From an uncultured bacterium (lineage in GTDB: Bacteria; Actinomycetota; Coriobacteriia; Coriobacteriales; Eggerthellaceae), in the NCBI GenBank assembly GCA_905215035.1, contig CAJMOJ010000047.1, positions 1 to 15,575 on the forward strand: a stretch of DNA of 15,575 nt, read 5' to 3'. Positions 1-6,901 of the stretch are shown piece after piece (the stretch's first letter is position 1; every line of letters begins with the position of its first letter). A model generated the notes under the pieces. It was given only the letters and a program-made list of their open reading frames with translations, ran no database searches and had not been told where the DNA came from. The position numbers were made by a program, and so were the translations under genes.

Positions 1-1
1 T

Positions 2-385
2 TACTCAGGCATTCTTGGCAGCGAGCATCCCATGCTTTTGCGTACTACTATGCTTACCGCAGGCGGACTCGTCTTTACCTCTATCGCCAGCCCCAGCGCA
101 TATACAACCGCATTCTTTGATCCTCTGACATGGCCTTTTGCGATAGGGTTTGCCATCCTTGGCATTCTATTGCCAACTGGTCTTATTAATTTTGCAAGCC
201 CCAAACTTACTACCGGTATGGTTTCCATCATGGCTTCAAGCGAGTTGCCTGTTGGTATCCTTGCCGCATGGGCAATTGTAGGTGACACGCCTTCTCCTCT
301 GGTACTATTTGGCGCCTTTTTAGTCTTGGCCGGAATTGTCGTCAAACAAATTCCTACACTTGTTCAAGCAGCACGCAAAAACTAG
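2..385 (+). CDS. EamA/DMT-family membrane transporter, C-terminal fragment (5' end outside window)
   Basis: The reading frame is open from base 2 and ends with TAG at 383-385, so only the last 127 residues are present. Three to four hydrophobic segments are visible. The stretch around GMVSIMASSELPVGILAAW, followed by a final helix ending LAGIVVKQ, is typical of the last EamA repeat of drug/metabolite transporter (DMT) superfamily permeases, which have ten helices in two repeats. Full members are about 300 residues, so more than half lies to the left. It ends with a short basic cytoplasmic tail (QAARKN). The substrate cannot be inferred. It is convergent with the polyferredoxin gene; about 100 bases between them hold no convincing terminator. 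Family assignment fairly sure, function open. Confidence 0.75.
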   Translation, partial: YSGILGSEHPMLLRTTMLTAGGLVFTSIASPSAYTTAFFDPLTWPFAIGFAILGILLPTGLINFASPKLTTGMVSIMASSELPVGILAAWAIVGDTPSPLVLFGAFLVLAGIVVKQIPTLVQAARKN

Positions 386-489
386 CTCCCTATTACAAAG
401 GATTATCGTGGCTCAAAATACAATAGCCCTTTCTCTCTACAGCACGCGCATTGACCGGTGCTGCAATGAAACGGTGCGGCAATAAGAAG

Positions 490-1356
490 CTACAGCTTGA
501 GTGCAGCGCGAGGGCACTCATCGACACATTGAAGACATAAAATACATTCTGTACCGTTTTTGCGCGATCGTTTCGGATCCAGCATGTCCACATTCATGGG
601 ACAGACACGAAGACATTTACCACATGAGATGCATTTTTCTTCATCACACGTAATACGCATAAGTGCAATATATGATGCAGGTTTCATAAGCACTGCCACC
701 GGACATAGATATTTACAAAATGCGCGGTTGTCTTTAAACGCATACGCCAACGCAATACCCAGCGCGTAATACAACACATTGCCAACTATAAAAAGGACAA
801 ACATAAGATTGTCTAGATCAGGCACGTGCGCTGTCATAAGGCACGCAACTAACACAAACGAGCCCACAAGTACGACAAAACGCATCCATCCGTATGTTCG
901 ACGAGGAGCCTTGGGTTGCTTGTAAGGAAGCATATCGAGAACCATAGCTGTCCAACAGGCATAACCACACCAACCACGCCCAAAAATAGCAGGTCCAAAA
1001 ATCTTGGCAACTGCATAGTGGATAGTCGCTCCGCTAAAAACACCTAAGAAAAGAAAATACCAAAATCCTTCAATCTGCATATTCTCGTGGTCAAGAAATC
1101 CTAGACCGATAAGCATATATAAGCCAACAGCAAACTCGACAAATATTCGTGCGCGCTTAACTTTGTGAGCATATAGCGCAAGACCAATTGATAATGCAAG
1201 ACCGATATAGCCAAAATTAAAGAGATAAAAAGCGTTATGCAAACTTATGCTCAACACGCATGCGATCGTCCAAAACAGAACAAGAATAATCAGCGAAACC
1301 CTATAACGCACTAATGCGGATTTCAAACGATGGAGTTTTGTTTGATAGGATTTCAT
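490..1356 (-). CDS. NapH/CcoG-like membrane polyferredoxin with two [4Fe-4S] motifs
   Basis: A 288-residue integral membrane iron-sulfur protein. About five hydrophobic segments lie at residues 18-36, 45-63, 70-88, 98-118 and 158-205. A C-x3-C motif follows the third or fourth helix (GWCGYAC, C130/C134) and a C-x3-CP motif lies at 214-219 (FCKYLCP), as in NapH, NosR and CcoG relatives. The soluble C-terminus carries two ferredoxin motifs: C242-x2-C245-x2-C248-x3-C252-P and C271-x2-C274-x2-C277-x3-C281-P, each able to bind a [4Fe-4S] cluster. Such proteins pass electrons between membrane quinones or flavoproteins and periplasmic or cytoplasmic partners. The ATG overlaps the stop of the upstream GyrI-like gene (ATGA at 1353-1356), so the two are translationally coupled. 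No reductase partner is present, so the specific pathway is unknown. Family confident; exact subfamily is inference. Confidence 0.85.
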   Translation of the reverse strand: MKSYQTKLHRLKSALVRYRVSLIILVLFWTIACVLSISLHNAFYLFNFGYIGLALSIGLALYAHKVKRARIFVEFAVGLYMLIGLGFLDHENMQIEGFWYFLFLGVFSGATIHYAVAKIFGPAIFGRGWCGYACWTAMVLDMLPYKQPKAPRRTYGWMRFVVLVGSFVLVACLMTAHVPDLDNLMFVLFIVGNVLYYALGIALAYAFKDNRAFCKYLCPVAVLMKPASYIALMRITCDEEKCISCGKCLRVCPMNVDMLDPKRSRKNGTECILCLQCVDECPRAALKL

Positions 1357-1982
1357 GCGATAGGAATTCTGATAACTGTTTTGAGCTTTTCGGGTACAGT
1401 TCGTCTTGGATCTGATAGATAAATCTCATGATGGAGCCTTTGTGCACTAAGATCAAAGTCATAACCCATCTCTTGTGCAAACGTGCGCATCGCACTGATT
1501 GTTGACGGCTCATCGTCATACGAGCCAATATGCATTGCTTGCACGCAAAGACCCTCATCCACGGTAAGATATTCGGCAAGAGAAAAGTCACCTTTCTTTT
1601 TGACTGCCGCTCTATCTTTTGCCCAAGCAACTATCTCAGGTGTCACAAATTCAGGAAGACGAATGCAGCTAATCCATTCGAGCTTGTCCTTTTGTAAGGA
1701 ACTAAATGTTCCTTCCTCACCTGAAAGTGCCCAAAATCCTTCAAGAGGTGGAACAACATAGGGAAAATAGCCTTCCAGTTCCACGCCCGCTTTTGGCGCC
1801 ATCTTGATTGTAAACGAAATACCATAGAGCATTTGGAGCGCTTGTTGATAAGCGCCACCCTCTTCATTTGGGTCCCCTTTTCCGCGAACCGCCACGTATG
1901 AAATAGGGCTCATAGTAATAAGCGATGGCTTTTTTGAGGGACGATATACATCCTTATATTCCTTCTTGTAATCAAAAGCCAT
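1353..1982 (-). CDS. GyrI-like small-molecule-binding domain protein
   Basis: About 209 residues. The N-terminus (MAFDYKKEYKDVYRPSKKPSLI) leads into a GyrI/SOUL-type ligand-binding fold: the PSLITMSPISYVAVRGKGDPNEEGGAYQQ stretch resembles stand-alone GyrI-like proteins (COG4832 type) that bind small hydrophobic ligands. No helix-turn-helix is present, so it is not an AraC/MerR regulator. Start choice: a GTG at 1994 would extend the protein by four residues but sits on top of the AGGAG (1994-1998); the ATG at 1980-1982 lies 11 bases from it and is preferred. It ends inside the start codon of the polyferredoxin gene, implying a two-gene operon and possibly a shared role. Two 14-bp tandem repeats lie just upstream. 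Ligand and role are unknown. Confidence 0.75.
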   Translation of the reverse strand: MAFDYKKEYKDVYRPSKKPSLITMSPISYVAVRGKGDPNEEGGAYQQALQMLYGISFTIKMAPKAGVELEGYFPYVVPPLEGFWALSGEEGTFSSLQKDKLEWISCIRLPEFVTPEIVAWAKDRAAVKKKGDFSLAEYLTVDEGLCVQAMHIGSYDDEPSTISAMRTFAQEMGYDFDLSAQRLHHEIYLSDPRRTVPEKLKTVIRIPIA

Positions 1983-2005
1983 AACCTCAAACACTCCTTT
2001 TATCT

Positions 2006-2033
2006 TTTATAAAGCACTATTTATCAAGCACTA
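2006..2033. repeat. Two tandem 14-bp repeats upstream of the GyrI-like operon
   Basis: TTTATAAAGCACTA (2006-2019) is followed directly by TTTATCAAGCACTA (2020-2033), with one mismatch. An inverted copy of the core, TAGTGCT, occurs at 2062-2068. On the minus strand the elements read TAGTGCTTnATAAA and lie just upstream of the ribosome binding site of the GyrI-like gene, so they may overlap its promoter or be a regulator site. Binding protein unknown. Confidence 0.5.
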
Positions 2034-2125
2034 CTTCTTTGCGCTGCTCTACCAGCCACTGTAGTGCTATCAACAGACCAGAATAGCCTCAAGTCTAGCA
2101 TGTACACTACGCAAGTGCCTAGTAG

Positions 2126-2548
2126 TCGCAACAAGCAGTTGCTCTTTCCTCCCTCTCCTCATTCCTCTTAGTAATATTGCTAGCACATCATCTGTATTTG
2201 ATTAAAGATCTATCAGCAAATAACAGGCTCTTAACAGGGGTTTTACAGTTCTTTTATTATTGGCGGATTACCAATTCTGTTTATTTGATCCTCTGTCAAG
2301 CTAATCTTAATCTTCTATGTGATTTCTTAGCCGATACCCATCTAAGCAAAGGATTGCGTTTTCTCATGATGCTCACAATACGTTCAACATTTGCGAGCTC
2401 TATTCGGATCAATCACCTGTATGAAACCTTTTACGTTCTCATTATGGGTGTGATCGGGTATCTGCGCACTCACCCCGACGCGAATAACTCTGTTCTCGCC
2501 GACGTGATCGCGCAGACGCTCTATTTAGATAGGCCCACTACGGTATAA
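2126..2548 (+). pseudogene. Probable TetR-family remnant: C-terminal ligand-binding half only
   Basis: The frame is open from 2126 (after TAG at 2123-2125) to TAA at 2546-2548. There is no ATG near the beginning; the first start-like codon is a TTG at 2177 without a ribosome binding site. Within it, the stretch LLTGVLQFFYYWRITNSVYL and the following QANLNLLCDFL resemble the FF-x-W region of TetR/AcrR C-terminal domains, and the end (ETFYVLIMGVIGYLRTHPD) resembles the last two helices. No helix-turn-helix was found upstream in any frame, so the DNA-binding half is missing. It lies directly before the DUF5692 gene on the same strand with no gap beyond the ribosome binding site, so it was probably the local regulator. 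Alternatively it is a small expressed orphan protein; without a start signal I favour a decayed gene. Confidence 0.45.
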
Positions 2549-2559
2549 GGAGGTATGTA

Positions 2560-3708
2560 ATGTTATTTGACGTGTATGGGCCCAATGCGTTATATCAATG
2601 GCTTGGTCTGGCCATGGTATTGATCGCACTCATTTTGCTCAATGAGTTTGCGCGACGCACTAAATTTGGCGGCTGCTTTATGTTCTTCGGAGTTTGCGGC
2701 GCTATGACCATTTACTGTTTGGCAGTAGAAATTGGAGCTGGTATGGGTGCTGACTGGGCTCTCAACAACCCCACCCATACTGACATGAACAGCTGGTTCC
2801 ACTACGCAAAGGTATATGCTGCCACCGCGGGTTGTATTGGCTTTATGATGCTCAAATATAGCTGGGGCAAAGTTGGCCGCTCGCATTGGTTTAAGGCATT
2901 CCCTTTCATTATTGTTGCAATCAATATTCTTATCGCAGTTGCGAGCGACTTTGAAAGTGCTATCCGTGCATGGGATTCAAGTTGGGTATCTTCTGAAGGT
3001 GTCGTGCTCAATGGCGGCGCTTTTAATGTCATTAACGGCATTGCAGGGCTTTTAAACATTGCCTGCATGACCGGCTGGTTTGGCATCTATATTTCCAAAA
3101 AACGTCAAGACATGTTGTGGCCTGACATGACCTGGGTCTTCATCATTGCCTATGATTTATGGAATTTCTGCTATACCTACAATTGTCTTCCAACCCACTC
3201 ATGGTATTGCGGCATCGCCCTACTTCTTGCTCCAACCATTGCTGGTCTTCTCTGGAATAAAGGTGGATGGATCCAAAACCGTGCCTTTACGCTATCTATG
3301 TGGTGTATGTTCTGTCAAATGGTTCCTATGTTTGCAAACGACTCCATCTTTGCAGTACAGTCGGTAAACGATCCAGCCGTAAACACTGTTGTTGCTTCCA
3401 TCGCACTTATCGCAAATGTCGCAGCACTTTCCTACATCATTTACCGCGCTAAAAAACTTGGTGTTAATCCTTACAAGCAAGAAGTATTTGTGGGCACCAA
3501 GGACTTCCGCGAGGCTATGGCTCGTCGTGCAAACACCAATTACCTCTTAGCTACTGAACCTAAGAGCGCTACCGCTTCTGAAATCGCTGAGATGGTTGCC
3601 TACAATGAACTTCCAATTGAAGGGGCTGTTGGTTTTGTCTACGTTAAAAAGAATGCCGACTCGACATCAGTAACGGTAGATGACGTTGAAGAAATTCCGC
3701 GCAAATGA
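2560..3708 (+). CDS. DUF5692 family multi-pass membrane protein
   Basis: A 382-residue integral membrane protein with about nine hydrophobic segments up to residue 300, then a hydrophilic cytoplasmic tail of about 80 residues (KKLGVNPYKQEVFVGTKDFREAM... to VDDVEEIPRK). It matches what I remember of the DUF5692 family: an N-terminal VYGPNALYQWLGL and conserved Trp/Tyr/Asn-rich stretches such as WVFIIAYDLWNFCYTYNCLP and HSWYCGIALLLAPT. The family has no assigned biochemical role; conserved aromatic and polar residues inside helices suggest a transporter or enzyme core, which is inference. A near-perfect ribosome binding site (AAGGAGGT, 2547-2554) sits five bases before the ATG and overlaps the stop of the TetR-like remnant. 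A strong hairpin at 3796-3831 follows. Gene call certain, function unknown. Confidence 0.85.
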   Translation: MLFDVYGPNALYQWLGLAMVLIALILLNEFARRTKFGGCFMFFGVCGAMTIYCLAVEIGAGMGADWALNNPTHTDMNSWFHYAKVYAATAGCIGFMMLKYSWGKVGRSHWFKAFPFIIVAINILIAVASDFESAIRAWDSSWVSSEGVVLNGGAFNVINGIAGLLNIACMTGWFGIYISKKRQDMLWPDMTWVFIIAYDLWNFCYTYNCLPTHSWYCGIALLLAPTIAGLLWNKGGWIQNRAFTLSMWCMFCQMVPMFANDSIFAVQSVNDPAVNTVVASIALIANVAALSYIIYRAKKLGVNPYKQEVFVGTKDFREAMARRANTNYLLATEPKSATASEIAEMVAYNELPIEGAVGFVYVKKNADSTSVTVDDVEEIPRK

Positions 3709-3795
3709 CCTCGTATGTAATTCGATCTATCTCCGCAAGCATCTGTAGAGATAATCGCATGATACGCTCGATACGCAAGTTATCGCACTAAGTTT

Positions 3796-3831
3796 ATGAG
3801 CCACAGGCAGTTCTTCTTGCTTGTGGCTCAT
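3796..3831. terminator. Strong hairpin between convergent genes, possible bidirectional terminator
   Basis: ATGAGCCACA (3796-3805) and TGTGGCTCAT (3822-3831) are perfect inverted repeats. Pairing continues inward as G-T, G-C, C-G, A-T, G-T to give a 15-bp stem closing on the six-base loop TTCTTC. It lies between the DUF5692 gene (+) and the DUF4405 gene (-). Neither side carries a real T-tract, so simple intrinsic termination is not proven; it may also protect 3' ends. Confidence 0.6.
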
Positions 3832-3873
3832 CTCATCAAATCACGTCGTTAAAATCAAAAATATTTACGAGAT

Positions 3874-4347
3874 CTATCGATGCATTCTTCTATACACTCT
3901 TTGATGTACTTGAGTTACAACATGAACAGCAACACCAAGCGCTCCCACTATTACAAACACATGATGTAAATCCATAGCGTGTGTTCGTGAACCTACCTGC
4001 AATCTTGTATATAACCCTTCTCCATCAGAAGGGACCAAAAAGCCTAAAGCAATTCCAATCAACAATAACGCAGCCGCCCCGATAGGAAGCATTCTTACAA
4101 TACGTTTGCGCGTCCACTTTCCTCGCCCAAGAACAGCAAACCATTTCTTATGTTGGCAAATATGTACCGCGAGCAACACGCACAGACCAATACCCCATAC
4201 ACGGTGCAACATCCAATGTCCATCTTGCACTGCAAAGAGCAGTACCATATCTAGAACCATGAGCACATCAATAATGAGGTTGTGTGGATTCACTCCAAAA
4301 CGTGCTAATGGACAGCACTTTCCTGCAGCGTTCTTCTCGCTCTCCAT
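3874..4347 (-). CDS. DUF4405-like membrane protein, putative b-type haem binder
   Basis: 157 residues with about four transmembrane helices (near residues 23-40, 49-66, 87-104, 127-146). The start NPHNLIIDVLMVLDMVLLF and the GHWMLHRVWG...VHICQH pattern fit the DUF4405 family of small cytochrome b-like membrane proteins. Histidines sit in spaced pairs, H48/H62 and H129/H142 (14 and 13 apart on adjacent-face helices), the spacing expected of axial haem ligands; haem binding is inference. The ATG has a good ribosome binding site (GAGGAG, eight bases upstream) inside the 24-base gap after the flavodoxin-like reductase gene, so both are one operon. The partner could deliver electrons from NAD(P)H to this protein. 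The N-terminus also has a CC pair (C11, C12). Confidence 0.65.
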   Translation of the reverse strand: MESEKNAAGKCCPLARFGVNPHNLIIDVLMVLDMVLLFAVQDGHWMLHRVWGIGLCVLLAVHICQHKKWFAVLGRGKWTRKRIVRMLPIGAAALLLIGIALGFLVPSDGEGLYTRLQVGSRTHAMDLHHVFVIVGALGVAVHVVTQVHQRVYRRMHR

Positions 4348-4371
4348 AATTCACTCTCCTCATCTTGCAAG

Positions 4372-4971
4372 CTAGATTCGGATATCGCTCAAAAGCTTTT
4401 GCCGTTGCTCAAGCGATAAAGCATCCACATCCGAATATGCAAGCCAACGAAACTTCTTAATTCCCGTTTTCACGCACAATCCACGTTGGATAGCATTCAC
4501 TACAGGCTTGCCAAAAATAAGCTTATACAGAAATGTTGGAGTACCTAAAGGAGTTATAAGAATCACTTCACAGTTAGGAATGAGGGTTTTCATTCCTAAC
4601 AATCCTTTTTCTTGTTTGTAGAGAATATCTTTGGCATACACCTTGTCTATAAATCCCTTAGTCATTGCAGGCATTAGTTCCCACCAAATAGGAAAAATGA
4701 AAATGAGCCTATCTGCCTCTCGCACACATTGCTGATAGAAAGAAACCTGCTCATTTACAGAAACGCCTTTGCGCCATAACGCAAGTTCTTCTGCCGACAT
4801 TACGGGATCAAATCCATCCGCATACAAGTCAAGCACTTTTACGTCTTCTCCTCGTGCTTCAAATAGACTCACAAGCGACTTACATAATGCCGCGCAAAAC
4901 GATCTCTTATGCGGCTTATTTTCACTTGCTTGAATTCCATAGGGATGATCAAAAACGATAAGATTATTCAT
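4372..4971 (-). CDS. NAD(P)H-dependent oxidoreductase, flavodoxin-like fold (MdaB/KefF type)
   Basis: 199 residues from the ATG at 4969-4971, chosen because AAGGAAG lies seven bases before it; the longer frame adds 13 poor residues with no ribosome binding site. The fold is that of the flavodoxin_2 quinone reductases: an N-terminal beta strand and loop (NLIVFDHPYG) binding the FMN/FAD phosphate, DLYADGFDPVMSAEEL, and the diagnostic FPIWWELMPAMTKGFIDKVY segment (about residues 92-111). Members reduce quinones, nitro compounds or azo dyes with two electrons from NAD(P)H in the cytoplasm. Here the LITPLGTPTFLYKLIFG stretch covers the substrate-side loop. It is followed at 24 bases by a DUF4405 membrane protein and is divergent from a TetR regulator, the usual control arrangement for this family. 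Substrate unknown. Confidence 0.85.
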   Translation of the reverse strand: MNNLIVFDHPYGIQASENKPHKRSFCAALCKSLVSLFEARGEDVKVLDLYADGFDPVMSAEELALWRKGVSVNEQVSFYQQCVREADRLIFIFPIWWELMPAMTKGFIDKVYAKDILYKQEKGLLGMKTLIPNCEVILITPLGTPTFLYKLIFGKPVVNAIQRGLCVKTGIKKFRWLAYSDVDALSLEQRQKLLSDIRI

Positions 4972-5028
4972 GCACACACTTCCTTCATTATTTGCTTTCA
5001 TATCTAACAAGATATATTTTTATTACAT

Positions 5029-5065
5029 CTGTTACATAAGTTATAAACGTATCGTAAAATAACAG
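5029..5065. promoter_or_regulatory. Candidate TetR operator in divergent promoter region
   Basis: CTGTTA (5029-5034) and TAACAG (5060-5065) are inverted repeats 25 bases apart in the AT-rich gap between the oxidoreductase and the TetR gene. A second TTACAT direct repeat (TTACATCTGTTACAT) overlaps the left arm. The position is right for a regulator controlling both genes, but the spacing is wide for TetR operators, so this is a weak call. Confidence 0.25.
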
Positions 5066-5138
5066 CATTACAATAAACAGGTACAACCAACACGCTTTGT
5101 GCTATACGTTACAAATAGAAGAAAGTGTCACGCTTCAA

Positions 5139-5708
5139 ATGGATCTCAGGAAAGAACGCACCCTCAAGCTACTAACTCAGGCCATGCTTGATCTTCTCCA
5201 TGAAAAACCTTTCAACAACATCACAATTAGCGAGATCTGCGATAAGGCCATGGTGCGCCGTCCCACGTTTTATAGACATTTTCAAAACAAAGAAGATTTA
5301 CTGCTCTACCTTATCCGCAACAAACGATTAGATGTTCAAGAGCGCATGCTTGGCCAAAATTTCCGCGCTATAACAACATCTGAATACGCACTCATTATGA
5401 CACGCGAATTTCTGCGCCTTGCTCAAGCGCATAAGCACATCTATCAGGCACAGGCACTCAATGAGAACTTTGCCAATATCATGGCCGTCGCCGCAGATGA
5501 AATAGGGCATGAATTCGCCTGCTCTCTTGCCGAGCGCGCAGGACTCGATAAACCCACTTACGACCAGCAATTCTTGGGTGCGCTCTATGCAAATGGCCTC
5601 TTTGGCGCGCTTCGCTTCTGGATGACAGCGATCCCCGAACAGACAGAAGAAGAATTCCTGGAGGCTTTTGAGCCTATTGTTAAACGTCTTTTTAATTCTA
5701 GCGAATGA
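5139..5708 (+). CDS. TetR/AcrR family transcriptional regulator
   Basis: 189 residues from ATG 5139. The frame also permits a TTG at 5097; neither start has a strong ribosome binding site, and MDLRKERTLKLLTQAM is the usual beginning for this family, so the ATG is preferred. Residues about 5-50 form the TetR DNA-binding domain: ALDLL-like helix 1, then FNNITISEICDKAMVRRPTFYRHFQNKEDLL, where TISEICDKA is helix 2 and RRPTFYRHF the recognition helix. The remainder (KRLDVQERML... to EPIVKRLFNSSE) is the all-helical ligand-binding half. It is divergent from the flavodoxin-fold oxidoreductase/DUF4405 operon, which it probably represses until a quinone-like or electrophilic ligand binds; that role is inference. 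Convergent with the dehydrogenase gene, 46 bases away. Confidence 0.88.
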   Translation: MDLRKERTLKLLTQAMLDLLHEKPFNNITISEICDKAMVRRPTFYRHFQNKEDLLLYLIRNKRLDVQERMLGQNFRAITTSEYALIMTREFLRLAQAHKHIYQAQALNENFANIMAVAADEIGHEFACSLAERAGLDKPTYDQQFLGALYANGLFGALRFWMTAIPEQTEEEFLEAFEPIVKRLFNSSE

Positions 5709-5754
5709 ACCATAAGCGATAGGGCTGTCCGCACTAAAGCTTGCACCGATTGTG

Positions 5755-6747
5755 CTACTTCAGCAGCTTTTTGAGCTTCCCATCTTCAAACACTTGCTTA
5801 TTTAAACAATCATGAGGCTCACGACCAAGAACGACATCAATAGCATTTTGCGTTGTGCGAACCCTTAGCTCACGACTTGCCTCTTCGGACCAGTAGGCAG
5901 CGTGAGGCGTAAGCAAAGCATGAGGAGCATAAAGCAGCGGATCATCTTTTGATAGAGGCTCTTCCTCAAAAACATCAATACCAGCACCCCAGATTTTGCC
6001 CTCTGTAAGCGCTTGTGCCACAGCAGCAGTATCAATAACCGCCCCACGTGAAGTATTAATAACAATGCAGTCCTTTTTTAAGAGAGCAATATTGTCTGTA
6101 TTGAGAAGATGATGCGTCGCAGGAACAAGTGCGGTATGATAACTCACTACATCGGAGCGCTTCAATAACTCTTCGTAGGTAACCACCTCATACCCTTCGG
6201 GCGTACGCCTTCCTGGCACAAGTGAATGCGACCAACAAATCACGGTAAAACCAAGTCCATACGCTTTACGCGCAACAGCTCGCCCAATATCCCCCATTCC
6301 AACAACACCAAACGTGCGACCATACACTTGGCCCATCGGGCGATACCCCGTTGGATCCCAAATCCCTTTGCGAATATCAGCATTCATCTCAGGTAATCTA
6401 CGAAGTACTGCCATACAAAGAGCAATGGTATGGTCAGAAACCACCTCGGTTGCATAACCAGGAACATTACATACCGCTACGCCATAATCTGTTGCTGCAG
6501 GTATGTCGATTGTTTCATAACCAACACCGAAACGAGACACAACTTGCAAGTGTGGCAAAGCCTCAAATACCTCACGGGTGAAATCCCCATAGGCAGTAAT
6601 AACCCCATCGGCATCAGCACAATTAACCATAATGCCTTCTGCGCTTCGATCTTGGAAATGCGCAAATTCAATACCGGCATTTTCAATCATGTTTTGCTCG
6701 ATATCAGGTACCGTAAAATCGCCATCTTCAATAACAATCTTTGGCAT
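5755..6747 (-). CDS. D-2-hydroxyacid dehydrogenase (NAD-dependent, PGDH/CtBP-like)
   Basis: 330 residues, normal length for the single-unit family. It has the substrate domain in two parts (1-100 and about 290-330) around a Rossmann domain with GVVGMGDIG (G150-x-G152-x2-G155). The catalytic set is visible: R234 in NTSRGAVID, E263 in DVFEEEPL and H282 in LLTPHAAYW. VSRFGVGYETID (70-81) matches the substrate-binding loop of C-terminal-binding-protein-like members. It should interconvert a 2-oxoacid and a D-2-hydroxyacid in the cytoplasm with NAD(H). The particular acid (glycerate, lactate, isocaproate or other) cannot be read. AGGAG lies six bases before the ATG. It stands alone: 141 bases upstream is the end of the pst operon, and it is convergent with the TetR gene. 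Confidence 0.88.
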   Translation of the reverse strand: MPKIVIEDGDFTVPDIEQNMIENAGIEFAHFQDRSAEGIMVNCADADGVITAYGDFTREVFEALPHLQVVSRFGVGYETIDIPAATDYGVAVCNVPGYATEVVSDHTIALCMAVLRRLPEMNADIRKGIWDPTGYRPMGQVYGRTFGVVGMGDIGRAVARKAYGLGFTVICWSHSLVPGRRTPEGYEVVTYEELLKRSDVVSYHTALVPATHHLLNTDNIALLKKDCIVINTSRGAVIDTAAVAQALTEGKIWGAGIDVFEEEPLSKDDPLLYAPHALLTPHAAYWSEEASRELRVRTTQNAIDVVLGREPHDCLNKQVFEDGKLKKLLK

Positions 6748-6877
6748 AGCATTCTCCTAGCACGAGAGATTTACTCATCGCTATCATAGCGAGCATATTC
6801 ACCAAGATTCTTAAGAAGCTACAGACGTATCAAGGCTGTGAAAAAACCTCCATTGCCTTACTGCCGGCATATCTAGC

Positions 6878-6901
6878 TAACCAAAACGTTAACCAAAACG
6901 T
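6878..6901. repeat. 12-bp tandem duplication spanning the pstB stop codon
   Basis: The unit TAACCAAAACGT is present twice in direct succession (6878-6889, 6890-6901). Read on the coding strand it is CGT TTT GGT TAA followed by CGT TTT GGT TAG, so the last three codons and the stop of pstB are repeated in frame downstream. It is a recent-looking slippage product with little expected effect on the protein. Confidence 0.75.

Noticed and set aside
386..489. Terminator between the DMT transporter and polyferredoxin genes
   Set aside because: Only short imperfect repeats (CATTG/CAATG) and no T-tract; nothing that can be supported.
393..593. Minus-strand frame of 66 codons at the end of the polyferredoxin gene
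   Set aside because: Overlaps a well-supported gene in another frame and has no start signal.
6841..6869. Terminator after pstB
   Set aside because: A run of six T (minus strand) is present, but the preceding stem is only four base pairs (TGCC/GGCA), so it is not convincing.
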